From Juglans regia (Eukaryota; Streptophyta; Magnoliopsida; Fagales; Juglandaceae), in contig NC_049912.1 of assembly GCF_001411555.2 (NCBI RefSeq), positions 27,599,722 through 27,663,721 on the forward strand: a stretch of DNA of 64,000 nucleotides, written 5' to 3'. A model generated the notes under the pieces. It saw only the letters and a list, made by a program, of their open reading frames with translations. It made no database searches and had not been told where the DNA came from. Shown one piece after another: positions 13,224-25,870 of this stretch; within the stretch, counting starts at the first letter, position 1; the number at the start of each line of letters is the position of its first letter. A program made the position numbers and the translations under genes.

Positions 13224-13446
13224 GCCTCCGTTTGGATAGTAAGATGAGATTAAATGGTTTTAGATAAAAATTAAATAAAATATTGTTAAAAATATTTTTT
13301 TTAATATTATTATTATTATAGAATTTAAAAAAGTTGAATTGAAATTTGAAGGAATTGAATTGTTTATTGTATTTTGTATAGAAATTTGATAAAATTATAA
13401 TGATGAGATGAAATGAGTTGATATAGTTTCTCAACCAAACGGAGCC
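13224..13446. mobile_element. MITE (family A), about 223 bp
   Basis: The left end is GCCTCCGTTTGG after TTTTA and the right end is CCAAACGGAGCC before TAATT, an inverted pair. Inside are AAGATGAGAT near the left, TGATGAGATGAAATGAG near the right, and the shared TTGAATTGTTTATTGTATTTTG segment. Confidence 0.8.
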
Positions 13447-15224
13447 TAATTTGTTAATTTGCTGACTGAAATACAAAAACGATTAATGTTTTTTAGTACC
13501 TTTTATATGAAATTCTTGTTTTAAAGTACAATAGATCTGTTTATTAATATTGAAAATGGTTGTTTTGACGGAATCATTTTCTGGCAAAATGATCAAAGGC
13601 ATTTATCCAGAATCAAATAAAAAAATAGAGGCAAAGGGTGGCATGCCCAGAATATACGTGAGTTAATCATCTTTGAAGAATGCTCTAAGTAAATCTTTAT
13701 TGCCATGAGAACAAGCAAAGTCCTGACAATGAAAAGCTCTGGAGTGGGTTGCACCACAAAGCAGAAGAGTCATTACACAGTCGCATATTATTTATTTTGT
13801 AGTCCCTGAATTTGGATGCCTAATAGCATTAGTAGTGGGCTCAATAAATTTTATCTAAAATTTTATTAGGAAATTCACTTTTATAAATTTAGATTACCAC
13901 TTTTCAACAACAGCAAATAATAGGCTCAACAAATCTATCACTATTTTATTAAAGTATTGATTTTGAACTTTTCATTTTTTTTAATTCTAATCATAATTTG
14001 AATATTTATTCGTTATTAAAAAACTACACATTAATTTTCTAATATTCATATTATTCCAAAGGATAAAATTTTCTAACGGTCTTTTTTTACAATGGTCATA
14101 TTTTTTCAATTGATATATAGTTATATTAAAGTTTTTTCAACTCATATTTTTTCCAGACTATTTAGCACCTAACTAAAGCAGTACAAGCTGCTTTTGATCA
14201 TGCTTTTTCTCGATTTATTTCTTTTGATAAGTTTTGAAAAGATTAAAAAAAATAGTTTCTTCGGTAGACGTGACTTTTCAATGTTAATAGCAAATTGTAG
14301 ACTAATTTTCTCACGTACGTAAAAGAATTTTAAGCGACTAAACATGCGCGGGAGAGAAGTGAGGCAAGAAGTAGCGGGAAGATAATCTTTTTAGTCCAAA
14401 AATAATAAGGCCAGCCTCATGGGCTCAACACATTTGGCCAGTAATATAATGTGTGGCTAAAATCATTTTTCATTGATTAAGTCTATTGTTGTACTTTATT
14501 TTGTACCTGAACTATTCATTGGCCAAAATTTAACTTTATTTAGCCCATTACTAGTGCTCTAATACTTATATCCTATTAATGCCTATGTACCATTTTAATG
14601 GCATTATGAAAACATCATATTTGATTATTTTCTATATTCAGGTACTACTTAATATTTTTTTGTCGCATAGAAGAAGGAACAAGGTGATTGAGGTGAACTT
14701 TTTTCACCTTACAACTTTTGTTTGATCAATTTTCGGACATCAAGCATATGACCATAGCTGCTTGAAGAGAAAAATGATTGCAATTGCTGTTGATGTAATG
14801 ATTTCCCATGTACATAGTGGACTTGCTTTTTCTTTATCTCAAGCTTCCTATTTTAGTAGGTGATATGTATTTCAAATTCTGTTCGTGCACATCCATGCAA
14901 AGCTCTTTTAAGGCATACTCTGGGCCTCTGGCTCTGGCACTCCTAGAGTGATGACTGATGAAATCGAGCTGTTGCAAGTTGGCCTACTTGCCTCACCAGC
15001 CATGCCTTTTTAAACTCCCATGACTATGGGCACCGGCTTCGGCCACACTCTGCCCATGTCTTGAGGACTTTAGCTTGTCTATCCTGCTGAAATTGCCAGG
15101 TCTTCGAAAGCTAGTGACTTTGCCCAAGAGCCAAGTCCAGCCATTTCGGTTGGCGGTTCGAAAGGATTTATGCATGAAGAGAGAAGATGTGCAAGAACCA
15201 TGTCTTTACAAAAACATAAAAGAT

Positions 15225-16070
15225 TACATATTCATCTTATTCTTTATTTTTCTAAGCAAATATATTATAAATATATTTAACAGTTACAAGATACAAGAGT
15301 CAACAGGGTGTGAGGCCTCAACAATCATCCCAAACTAGTTAATACAACCAAAAAAAAAAAAAAAAGATATGGAGCCAATGATTTGGCCCCCACCCATTTC
15401 TAACAAAGGGGAACCGCCTGAAGCGGTTTTGATATAGTCCGATAAACGGACTGTAATACTACAACTGTAAGCTGCAGTGGATTGTTGTGTGCTGCATCTT
15501 GCTAGTCTGGATTGGTTGAAATAGACTTTCATTACCTCTTTCTCTTTATCCTTGGTTAAGATAAGCGAGAATATAGGAAAATAGCAAGTGAAAGATGGGT
15601 TGAGTCGCTGGCAGACGACCGTCAGTGGCTATTGAGGCGCGTGTAGGCCATGTGCCACTCTTGAAGAGAGAGGTTAGAGGAATCTAAGAGATCCGAAGCC
15701 ACTGACCCCGACGGTGCCCCGTGTGGTGGTGAAAGACTCCCCTTGAAGCAGCGGCACGTGAATCTCAAGTTCAGTTTGAGCCATGCGTGAGACGTACATG
15801 CCGCTTGTTTTGACTATCTTCTTCTATCATCCGAAGGATCGGCGACTAGAGAGTCTTGCGGCAGGGCATGTGGCGGTCATTGGTGGCCAGAAAGCAGTTG
15901 ATCGGCATATCTCGATGCTACGATTGGAAGACAAACAAAAAATCGGGAAAAAAAATTCGATAGACAAATCCGAAATGAGTCAGACGGAAGGAGGGTGGGT
16001 GGAGCCGAAAGCTCTAGCCCCCTTTAGACGAAGTTGAGGAGGTTTTTTATGGTTTGGGAGAGAGAGAGAG
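15225..16070 (+). repeat. Dispersed repeat, copy 1 (about 0.8 kb)
   Basis: It is recognisably homologous, base by base, to 22750-23470. Shared landmarks, in the same order, are AAGCAAATATATTATAA, then GTTTTGATATAGTCCGATAAACGG, then GACTTTCACT/ATTACC, then GGAGCCGAAAGCTC / GGAGCCAAAACTCC near the end. Copy 1 is GC-richer than copy 2. Neither copy has a convincing coding frame. The class is unknown; it may be a non-autonomous retroelement or a solo LTR. Confidence 0.6.
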
Positions 16071-17401
16071 AGAGAGAGAGATTTACACATTCATCTTATT
16101 CTATTATATTATGTCGATCGATGCGCCATAAAATAATATGTCAACAGAGTGCAATTAAAATGAGATTAGGCTGTTTTCTATTAGAGAGAGAGAGATTAGG
16201 CAGTAGTATACAAGCGTAAATCTATTTTTAAACCAGGCACTCATGTATGTGATCAGACATATGGACAATAGTAGACGTAGGTTCGGAGGACAGGTGGATT
16301 TAGTTGGGGTATTCAATTGTGCCGGTTTCTAGAGAGGTTAGGATTCGTAGGATTGGGGGAAGTGGTTGATTCATTTACATCACACATACTGCACGCACAG
16401 CAGTAGGGAGAGACTAGAAATGTCAGGATTCAGCCTCCCTCACAATGCATTATTGTACAAATAGATGGGGCAGGGCACAAGTGAACAAACAAACCCTCGT
16501 TAGTTTTTATTAGGAGAATCGAGTCTTCTTTTGAAATATGGAAATGAGATGACATTACAGTCTACAGAACAAGAAACAAGATTAGGAGACAGGAATTGAA
16601 GATAAGCCTACCAACCTAACACTCTGATGGTCCTGTCTATGAAAAATTAACATTCATGATTGTGACAAGAATTATCACCATGAGCTCCCATGCCCCTTTG
16701 CATTGTTCTCTCCAAGCTTTCCTCCCACATAGCTGAACAGAGTAGGACCCTTGACATCAGAAAGTTATGGTGCTACACAATATGTTATTGTTACATAAAG
16801 CAGTCCTGTTCACGCATATCCAGCTAGAAGCCATTTTGTTGGTAAAATCTTAGTTCAGTTCAGGAATCTTCAGTGAATATAACTTAGGGTATTTATCATT
16901 GTTTGGCCACTTTATAAGTTCAGAGACAGCCCACTTTACATTTGGGTGCTTCCTCTAAAAATACCCGTCAATGTTATAAAAATTTTAAAAGATAAGAACT
17001 TATCATTCTCAAGAAACGTATATCCTGAACTATCATCAAATTTTATAAGTTTCAAAATAGTTTGCAAACAAAAAAGGGACACATGGAGATATGTCACTAT
17101 AAATCATATTCCTTGAAGTCGCGTCCATTATATCATTAATGTTTTCATGCTCCCTCCTTTGTCATTGTCATTTCTAAAATTATAATTGGCTATTATTGTT
17201 GTGTCGCATGTTGGATACAGATTTGAAAGGTAAGGGGCAGCGTTAAAAACATGTTTGGATGCGAGCCATCACCATGTCATGACACACAGGAAAAGACACT
17301 AATTAATAGCCTGTGATCCATCTTTTCTATCTTCTGTGCTGGTTAATCTGTAGTATTTTTACTTACCCAGAAAAAAGTTCGTAGAGAGAGAGAGAAGCTC
17401 C

Positions 17402-17409
17402 TCTATAAA
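17402..17409 (+). promoter_or_regulatory. TATA box of the small HLH gene
   Basis: CTATAAAA lies about 45 bases upstream of the ATG at 17450, just after a (GA)n run. This implies a very short leader of roughly 15-20 bases. Confidence 0.6.
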
Positions 17410-17449
17410 ATCCCAATGGTCAGATTGTCGACTTCAACATTCTCTATTC

Positions 17450-17710
17450 ATGGGAAGAGCTAAGTTACTAAATGCTGACAGGAAACTCCAAAAGATGAAG
17501 ACGAACCGTTCAACAGCCAGACAAAAGTTGAAGCTTGCCAGGGTTTCTTCACAAAGACAAAGAAATGTTGATACTTTGCGAAGCATTATTCCTGGGTGTG
17601 AAGAGGCCGTGGATCTTGAGACTTTGTTCTTGAAGACCATGGAGCATATAATAAAACTAGAATTGCAAGTTCATATCCTTAAAAGCCTCACAGATTTTTA
17701 TGGGGCTTGA
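17450..17710 (+). CDS. Small atypical HLH protein (IBH1/UPBEAT1-like), 86 aa, single exon
   Basis: The protein has a Lys/Arg-rich N-terminus (residues 1-36) followed by a helix-loop-helix: helix 1 at about 38-47 (R-N-V-D-T-L-R-S-I-I), the loop with P-G-C, and helix 2 at about 56-81 (L-E-T-L-F-L-K-T-M-E-H-I-I, then L-Q-V-H-I-L-K-S-L). The R-x-I-x-P-G-x-E...LF...T...YI-x-L-x-x-Q-V-x-x-L pattern is typical of plant atypical HLH proteins (IBH1, UPBEAT1, PAR-type). The basic region lacks the His-Glu-Arg residues that contact E-boxes, so it probably acts by dimerising with other bHLH factors in the nucleus. Members of these groups modulate cell elongation in brassinosteroid, light or redox responses. 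The start follows a TATA box at a sensible distance. The subfamily is uncertain. Confidence 0.75.
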   Translation: MGRAKLLNADRKLQKMKTNRSTARQKLKLARVSSQRQRNVDTLRSIIPGCEEAVDLETLFLKTMEHIIKLELQVHILKSLTDFYGA

Positions 17711-18673
17711 TATTGTGTTTGTTTCATGGTTTTTTCAGCATGCTTCAAGCCCTTTAATTTGATGTGAGACTGTGAGTCGTGTAATTAGCTAGTCAATGCT
17801 TCAATAATGTATCTTTTGTTTGGAATTGGTACTGAGTTTTGCACCATGTGAGCTCAGCAAACAAACCTCGCAGCAGACTCCCAGTTGCGGTCATTGTTGT
17901 CATCAATGGAAAGCACTGGTGCCCCTTTCGTTCAATTTCTTCTTTCATCCTGATGACCTTGTTTATTATTCTAAAGCCATTGATTTACTTCAAGAGCTAT
18001 GCTACTCTGCCGGCCACCGGCCTTTTAATTTTTTTTAATTTTTTTATTCATATTTTTTATCATTTGAAAATATTTTTAAGAAATATATAAAAAAAAATTA
18101 ATACATTAATAATCACTTTTTTTAATTTTAAATAAAAAAAATTAAAATATATAAAATGTAGGAACAAGTCTGATAGTAAAAGATAAGTTTTTTTGCTCAA
18201 GCATAGCCGAACCCAATAGCTCGGTCCATTAAATAAATAAATAAATACAAATCTGATAGTCGGAACTTGAAAGCCCAATTATGATTAGGATGAAGTCCTG
18301 CTCAAGCCCAATAATAATTTCAGAATCACCCGAAGAAAAAATAAAAATTAAAGAAAATAAAATTAAAGTCGGCAACTTGATTCCTTCAAAATTAGCGGCT
18401 CGTGGCTTGATTACCACATCCGAAATCCCATTTTTCAAATGTATAAAATAAAATAAAAAATTTAATTGTAAGTAATTATGCATATTAATATGTATATCTA
18501 TTTAATATGATTAATTAGAAAGTATATTTTATTAAAAATAGTATTAATTTAAATTTAATACATAAAGACAATAATATTAATATATAGATTAATTCACAAA
18601 CTTACTTGTATATAATAAAATTTTAAAAGAAATCTAAAATTAAAATCGGGTTCACATTAGAAAAAAAGTCGGA

Positions 18674-18892
18674 GGCCTTGTTTGTTTTCTAAAAACATCT
18701 CATCTCATCTCATCTCATCTCACCTCATCATTACAATTTTTCTAAATTCCACACAAAATAAAATAAACAATTCAACTTTTTCAAATTCCAAAACAATAAT
18801 AATATTAAAAAATATATTCTACTAATATTTTATTCAACTTTTTAACTTTAATCTCAACTCATCTCATCTCATCTCTGAAAACAAACGAGTCC
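18674..18892. mobile_element. MITE (family A), about 219 bp
   Basis: The left end GGCCTTGTTTGTTTTC is complementary to the right end GAAAACAAACGAGTCC. Both inner flanks carry (ATCTC)n runs, at 18698-18724 on the left and about 18851-18874 on the right. The core is AATAATAATATTAAAAAATATATT. No clear target duplication is seen. Confidence 0.85.
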
Positions 18893-19054
18893 TAAATGTT
18901 AGGCCACAATTCTTCGGAGATGAGAAAGAGAGACGTGGGTGGAGAAATCGGAATCTGGGGAGATGGAAGAAAAAAAACTTATAGATATGCGGTGTAAGGA
19001 CTATTGTATTGCAGTACTCGATAAAATTGATGGGCTCCACTATATATTTTATTA

Positions 19055-19255
19055 GTCTCGATTTGGATTAAAAATTTATTTCAATTTATCTTATTTTATT
19101 ATTATAATTTTTTAAAATTTTTATATAAAATATAATAAATAATTTAATTTTTTTAAATTATAAAATAATAATAATATTAATAAATAATATTATAATAATA
19201 TTTTATTTAACTTATTTAAAATCATCTTAATTTATTTCTAAATTCAAATGGGCGA
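19055..19255. mobile_element. MITE (family A), decayed copy
   Basis: It starts after TTA with GTCTCGATTTGGATT and ends near CAAATGGGCGAAAT. The internal TTTATTATTATAATTTTTT and AATAATAATATTAATAAATAATATT blocks match the other copies. Confidence 0.6.
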
Positions 19256-20503
19256 AATAAAATACTTAATCCCTTTTTATTGTTTTTAAATAGTTATTTC
19301 CATTGTGTCGTGATCTCTATAATAAAATAATAATATTTTTTTATAATTATTATAATCACAAATAAATTTTATAAAAATAAATATAGAAATTAATATAATT
19401 TAATACGATATATTATATATATTTTTTATAATAAAAAAAAATTATATATATAAATTTAAGTTTATGAAATCTCTTTTAGAGTTAAAACCGTTTCTATTAC
19501 TCTTTTTCACACGAGTAAAAACACAACAATGGAGGAATAAAATATTAAAAACATATCCGAATTCCCCAACTTTGAATGAATAATTTCACTTTTCAAAGAG
19601 TCAAATATATGATCGATACATTTATTCATATTGTCTGCCAATCAATTACGATTACTAAAAGCATCTTGAAAGATCAGTTCGCATTAATGTACTTTACAGG
19701 TAACACCCAACACTTTTTTTTTTTTTTCCCCATTCCATCCTCTCAACTCCTTGGCTTTTTAATACATGTGTGCCACGTCTTGTTAAAAGTTAAGGCCTTA
19801 TAATTGTGAAGTCATATTTATCTCTTTAATCACCTCATAAATTATCTATTAAGGATTGTTTGCTTCTAAGTATACAATCATCACGTGTCTATAATTAAAA
19901 TTTAATGCGTTACAATTATCAAGTCATTGGTATCTCTAATTACATCGTAAAGGTTATCACTTCTTAACGCATGAGTGTCACGTCTTCTTACTTCAAAGTT
20001 GATGCAATATGGGTTGCCTATCCATTCGTCTTCTTAGTTGTATTGCTGCCATGCCCTTTTAGTTTAATTATTGGGTGTTGTTATTATGCCGCCCAACTTT
20101 GATCCGTTGCGTGCTCTTTAATGCAAATTTTATATATTTTGTAAATATTTTTAAATATTTTAAAAAATTAATACATTAATAGTCATTTACTTAATCATTA
20201 AATAAAAAATAAAACACATCAGCCGTCAAATTTAAAGAAAAATTCAAGTGACAGAGTATCATTTTCTTTAAATATAAGATATTACGACTATCAAGTCATC
20301 TATCTTTAAAGATATTATTGCCTCTTGATACATGATTGCCATCTGATCCCTCTCTTATATTCTTAAACGTATTGTAATTGGGCTGCATTAAAGTTTTATT
20401 TCCTAAATGCTACCGCTTGTTTATCGAGAGATAATCATCTCTTGTGTTAAGATTGAAATAAATGATATATTTGAAAATTTTTATATCGCACACTATTTAT
20501 TAA

Positions 20504-21204
20504 GGCCTGGTTTGGATATCAAAAATATTTCATCTCATTTTATCATTACAATTTTCTTAAATTTTTATACAAAATATAATAAACAATTAAGACTGTATAG
20601 ATACATACAGATTTCACAAAAGGATCTAACACATTGATGTGGCACACTATAAATGTGCTACATATCTTCTTCTTTTTTTCTCTCTTTTTCCCTCTTTTAC
20701 CTGATGTCTTTTTTTTTGTCCATTTCTCTTTTCCCCCTTTCCCATTATCCTTATCCTTGTGCCTCTCTCCTCCTCCTCATTTCCCAACTCTTCATTAATG
20801 TCGTCGTTGCCTCTCACCAAGGTCGATGTTGAACCTTCCTCGCCACTCGCCGACGTCGCCCTTCACCCTTGCCTCTGTCATTGTCGGCGTTGCTGCCACC
20901 CCTCATTGACAGGTACAATATATATATATATCTCTCTCACAGGCTTAGGGGTTGGGGACGAGTTGGGAATGGGGGTGGAGGGGAGAGAGAAGAGAAAGAG
21001 AGAGAAAACAAAAAATATAAAAGAAAATAAGAGTAATAAGGGGGAGACATAGTAGTGTGCCACATCATTGAATGAGATTCGTTTGTGTTTATAATATTTT
21101 CAATTCAATTTTTTAAAATCTTAAAACAAAAATAATATTAAAAAATATATTATAACAATATTTTATTTAACTTTGATCATCTTAACTTACTATCCAAACG
21201 ACTC
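20504..21204. mobile_element. MITE (family A) split by a nested foldback insertion
   Basis: The left half (20504-20588) starts GGCCTGGTTTGGATATC with TTTCATCTCATTTTATCATTAC inside. The right half (21101-21204) carries TTTTTTAAAATCTTAAAAC, the AATAATATTAAAAAATATATT core and the end CTATCCAAACGACTC before TTAA. Joined, the two halves give the usual family layout. Confidence 0.8.
20589..21100. mobile_element. Nested foldback-type element with long imperfect inverted repeats, CAATT target duplication
   Basis: CAATT flanks both sides (20584-20588 and 21101-21105). Near the ends, CATTGATGTGGCACACTA on the left matches the complement of TAGTGTGCCACATCATTG on the right. Further in, a CT-rich arm (about 20665-20740) faces a GA-rich arm (about 20970-21050), so the inverted repeats probably extend over more than 100 bases. 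A GC-richer centre (20800-20950) has an open frame of about 97 codons without recognisable protein features. Confidence 0.7.
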
Positions 21205-22749
21205 TTAAATCTTATAAATTAAATTATATTAATGTGATGTAAAGATTTTTAAATAATTTTACTAAAGTTAAAAAAAAAAATCCAGATTATATATTTATAT
21301 TTAACTATAAAACAGTGAGCACTGACATAACTCTTTGATCCTATACGCGAAGGCGATTGCGAGTAAACATATAATGAATGATAGTTTTCCTCTGGTGCCT
21401 GTTTTGAGTGAGAAAGCATTCGTCAAAATTATGCTGGGAGAGAGAACAACGTTGCTGAAAGCGGGACACGGTCAGGGGTGGACCTGCATTGATGCTTGGA
21501 GCTATTCCCCAAATTTTTAAAAACTTGTTTTAATATATGATTTTTTTAAAGATATTTTAATATAAAAATAATTTATTCCTTCAAATATTTTTAAAAATCT
21601 TATTTAGTACTTAATTATCTAAGTTTCTTTTAATTTTTCAATAATTTTTCATACTCACACTTATTTTTTATCATTAATAAAATCTCACATTCATATTTTT
21701 TCAAATCTCATAAGAAGCAATAAAATATTTTAGTCTATTTTTATAAGTTATTTGGTAAATCTACAATTTCATTTTTATTATTTATTTACATTTTTATTTT
21801 CAAGTCTTTCACTAGCTAATTTATTAATTTGGATTAATTTTGTTAATAAATACATATGTACTACTATCGAACTAACAATTATGAGTGAAGGCAAAGATAA
21901 AACCACATAACTAATTTTTATCGTTTGTTTACTTAATTTTTATCGTTTGTTTCAACAAGTCTCGCATAGTTATTTATATCTTAATTTTTATCGTTCATTT
22001 AAGTCCGATAGAGCTCAAGTGAGAGGTTCAAATTGATGGTTTGAATAATTTAATTATTTCTAAATAATTATTTTATATGATTAATATTAAATATTAATGA
22101 CACATTTTATTATTTTAAATATTAATTACCATTTATCTCTACATAATATACGTTTTACTAATCGTTCCCATGCATCAAATCTCAATTCCGCGCCTGGACA
22201 CGGTATTTTTTCAGTCTGATGGGAATTTATGGTCAGAAGTTCAAAGGAAGTTGATGTTTAACGCAACACCTTAGAGTGTGTGCTAGTCAAACCTTAAAAA
22301 ATAAAAAAAGCGTATTCGTAAATGATATATTATATAATATATTATATATAATAATATTATAAAATAAAGATTTTGGCAGGGTGTGATTTCGTAGCAAGGC
22401 AGACATAAAAGTAGAGACAAAAATAAAAATAAAAATAAAAATAAAATAGCTTTCCTCGCTCAAAAGCTGCACTACATTTCACGAAGGATTGGAGGTTCCT
22501 TCCAACTGGCCATCCCAACTCCCACGAATCAAATTCCACTTAATTCAACTTTCCCGCAAATCAAGTGAAATCTGGTGAATTATTGCGTTGGCCACGTTCA
22601 TACTAACTCCCCTGTTTCTGATGCCCCTCCTCTCTATGCATTAAAGACGAGTAAAAGAGAGATAAAACGATCAAAACATAAAATAAAATCCACTCTGGTT
22701 CTCGCAGATTCCTCCCAAACTCTTTGAAAATAATTTCTCACTACTTGTT

Positions 22750-23470
22750 TAAAATGATATTCTTTTACCTAATCAAGCATATTATAAGTATATTTAATAG
22801 TTATAAAATACAACAATCAATAAGATAAGAGATTCTAACATTCATCTCAATCCAACAAATACAATATATGAAAATAAAAGGATACGAAGTCAATCACTTC
22901 ACCCTTACTCATTTCTCATGAGGAGCTTAAAACGATTTTGATACAGTTTAATAAATAGATTGTAATACTATGACTGAAAGTCGTAACAAAGTAATTTGTG
23001 TTGCATTTCACTGGTTTAGTCTGGCTGCATGAGACTTTCACTATCTATTTTCCATGATACTTGATTAGGAGAAGTAAAAACATAAGAAGATAACAAATAA
23101 GAGATGCGTTGAATTGTCGGTGAATGATTATCAAAAACTGTGGTGGGACGTGGCAGCAACAAGCACTCCTTAGTGCGTAGGCTCGTGAATCTCATATGTC
23201 GCTCCGTTTGACATTCAACTTCGACTGTTTGAAGGATCTGTCATTAGGGAGTCCTGCGGTGGGGGTTGTGGGGGGTCGGAAAATAGTAGATCGGGGCTTC
23301 TCTTGCTATAGGCAAAAAACAAAATAAAAACTGAAAAAAAAATAGGCTGGACATTTCTAGACAAGCCATACTAGAGGAGGGAAGGAGGAGCCAAAACTCC
23401 ACCCCCTTTTGGACAGAGAAAAAGGGATCTTTAAATTTTTTATTGAGAGCAAAATCACCTAGAGAGAGAA
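22750..23470 (+). repeat. Dispersed repeat, copy 2 (about 0.72 kb)
   Basis: Homologous to 15225-16070 in the same orientation, with many C-to-T and G-to-A differences that make this copy more AT-rich. It shares the order of landmarks, from AATCAAGCATATTATAAGTATA to the GGAGCCAAAACTCCACCCCC end and a terminal GAGAGAGA. Confidence 0.6.
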
Positions 23471-24825
23471 AAATGTTTTTCATGGCTGGGGACCATGTTT
23501 AAAATTAATTTGGTAATAGTGTTTCAATATAATATTAAAAAATCATATTTTAATTTGTTTTTTCTGTAAAGAAAAATTATATTCATCATCCACACTAGAG
23601 TTTGTTAGAGTCAGATTTGAGCTTTCAGTTTTGGGTTTTTTCTTAGTTTTATATTTAGCCTATTTTAAAAAATAGTTTTTTGTGGCCTTTCAAATTTCAA
23701 AAAATTTAAACTAAAACTAAATTATTCATTGCTAATTTACTTATATACTAATATCTAATTTATTTTTATTTTCAACTTATACTATATTGTCTAATTACAT
23801 ATTATCATACTATAGTATTATATATTATTTTTAGTGTCTAATTACATATTATTATTCATTAGTATTACATGTTATTATACTAATATCTAACTTATTTATA
23901 ACTTAATAATATACTAGACTTTCCAATGTTTAATTACATGTTATTATACTTTAATAAATTAGTATATGTGTTATTAATATACTATACTTATTTAAATACT
24001 AGTGTCTAATTTATTTTGATACTTGATTATGCATAGTAGTAATATTATGATGTTTACATATACTAAACTATTATTAGTCTATTTATATTATAGTATAAAT
24101 ATATTATTTTATAATAATTAGTTCATACTAGTATATTATTAAATGTAAATATATGTTTTCTAGTTATATAACTATATAACTATACTAGTATATATGATAA
24201 ATATATAGATAAATACATATTTTTATAATATATGTATAAGATCGAAGTCGGAGTTAGAGGGCAAAGTCAAAGTCAGAGTCAAAGCATAAAGTCAGAGCCG
24301 GATCAGATCGGATCAGAGTAGGTCCAACAATACCTCTAACTCCGATTCCCACTGAAAAATTAAAAAAAAAATCTGATTGCCACTTTGTTTTGAAGGAGTT
24401 AGGCAGAGTCATATTTGAAGTTGAATTTTTTGATTTTTGCTCATTTCTAATCCACACACCATATATTTTTTAATTTTCTTTTTATTTTTTTCCTTACAAA
24501 ATATATAGTATATGGATGATGAATAAATAAATTCAATTAATTTAAGATGAATAAAACTAAAAAATAAAATAAATATGAAATGTAGTATATAATATGTAAA
24601 ATGATAAATAACAAAACTCTTTCTCTAAATCTCTTAAAATATATTAATTTAAATTATTTTATTATTATTAATAAATTTTCTTATTATTATTTACAAACTT
24701 TCTCAGCCACATCTCATATGATCTACCTAACGAAACCAAATATAAAAGATTATTCTCTCCACGTGATTCCGCCATTCCGGGTTTTGTTTTTTTTGTTCTC
24801 TCTCTTTCCTACGGAGATTCCTTTA

Positions 24826-25014
24826 GCCTTCGTTTGGTTGATTAATTCATTTTAATTTATTATTATAATTTTTTTAAATTTTAACATAAAATATAATTAA
24901 TAATTTAATTTTTTAAATTTTAAAATAATAATAATATTAAAAAATAATATTTTAATAATATTTTATTATCTTAATTCAACTTAACTCAATTTACTTTGAC
25001 ATCCAAACACAATC
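24826..25014. mobile_element. MITE (family A), TTA target duplication
   Basis: TTA at 24823-24825 is followed by GCCTTCGTTTGG. The right end CATCCAAACACAATC is followed by TTA at 25015-25017. The inside matches the TTATTATAATTTTTTTAAATTT and AATAATAATATTAAAAAATAATATT blocks of the family. Confidence 0.75.
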
Positions 25015-25870
25015 TTAATCCAAACACAATCTTAACATGCTGAAATGCCGATCCTGCAAAGTCTTTCTTCCACTTTGCGGGAAGACGAAGGTAAGTCAAC
25101 ACGGCCAAACTAATAATATTTGTAAATATTTATGAAATAATTTATAAATAATAATAAAATATTTTAAATTAAAATATTTTATTAAATTTTTAAAAAATAA
25201 AAAGAAAATTAAATACAAATATTATAAAGTTTAAAATTATTTAATACAATTATTATTTTAAAATAGTATTTATTTTATTTTATTTAGGAGTTTGAAAAAA
25301 TGTATTGAATTTTATATTTAAATAATGATTAAATAATAATTAAATTTAAAATTTAAAAAATAAAAATTATTTTATATTTAAATAAAATTTGAGAATGAAA
25401 TATTTAAAAATATATAATAATACCTCGGGGATCGCGTCAAAACGAAAAAGGCAACAGAAAAAAAAAAAAAGAAAGCAAAAAAAAAAACAAAAGCAAATGG
25501 CTTCGTGTTGTTTGGCTTATCTTTTAAAACATTGCGAGTGTAGTGTTGTGAAAGTGACGATTTTTGTTTATAAGAAGTCATCTAGTAATGGATACCCGTG
25601 GGTGTTGATGTGTTGTTGAAAGCGTGCGGAACTTGAGCTTTGTAGCTAAGAAAGCAGACGAGCTATCCTCTTGCTCCATTAATTTCTCTGAAAGGCACAC
25701 AAGTTGGATGCTTGATCAGGTGGATCTTGATCTTTTAACTCAGATAATTTGTATATTACTTGATTTCCGGGCAAGCTTTAGCATTTTGCTTTGGGACTTT
25801 TAGGTAGGCGGGTCGTATAAAAACTTGGCATTTGAAGGATTGTAGCTGGTTGATTTGAGAAAAGGGTAAG

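Larger units (their letters stand above)
12990..17380. other. Intergenic region without recognisable genes
   Basis: Apart from the MITE at 13.2 kb and the dispersed repeat at 15.2-16.07 kb, I see only AT-rich, stop-rich sequence. Short (GA)n runs occur at about 16059-16081 and 16184-16195. None of the short open frames has family-like composition. The last few hundred bases are the upstream region of the HLH gene. Confidence 0.5.
17711..25860. other. Long AT-rich intergenic region filled with small repeats
   Basis: No gene is recognised. The region holds several family A MITEs, family B AT-rich repeats (about 18.0 and 20.1 kb), the second 0.75-kb dispersed repeat (22.75-23.47 kb) and a family C copy (24.45 kb). 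About 23.6-24.25 kb is a stop-rich AT desert with repeated CTAATTACATATTAT-like motifs. A short GA-skewed poly-purine run lies at 25438-25495. The 5' leader of the aminotransferase gene probably begins between 25.5 and 25.87 kb. Confidence 0.5.

Noticed and set aside
13171..13476. Minus-strand 101-codon Asn/Phe-rich frame
   Set aside because: It lies across a family A MITE and is AT-rich chance coding.
15783..16037. 84-codon open frame in dispersed repeat copy 1
   Set aside because: The aligned segment of copy 2 is not open and no domain is recognised.
20759..21052. 97-codon open frame in the nested foldback element
   Set aside because: Low-complexity Ser/Pro/Cys-rich then Lys/Glu-rich sequence produced by CT- and GA-rich arms; no domain pattern and it lies inside a transposable element.
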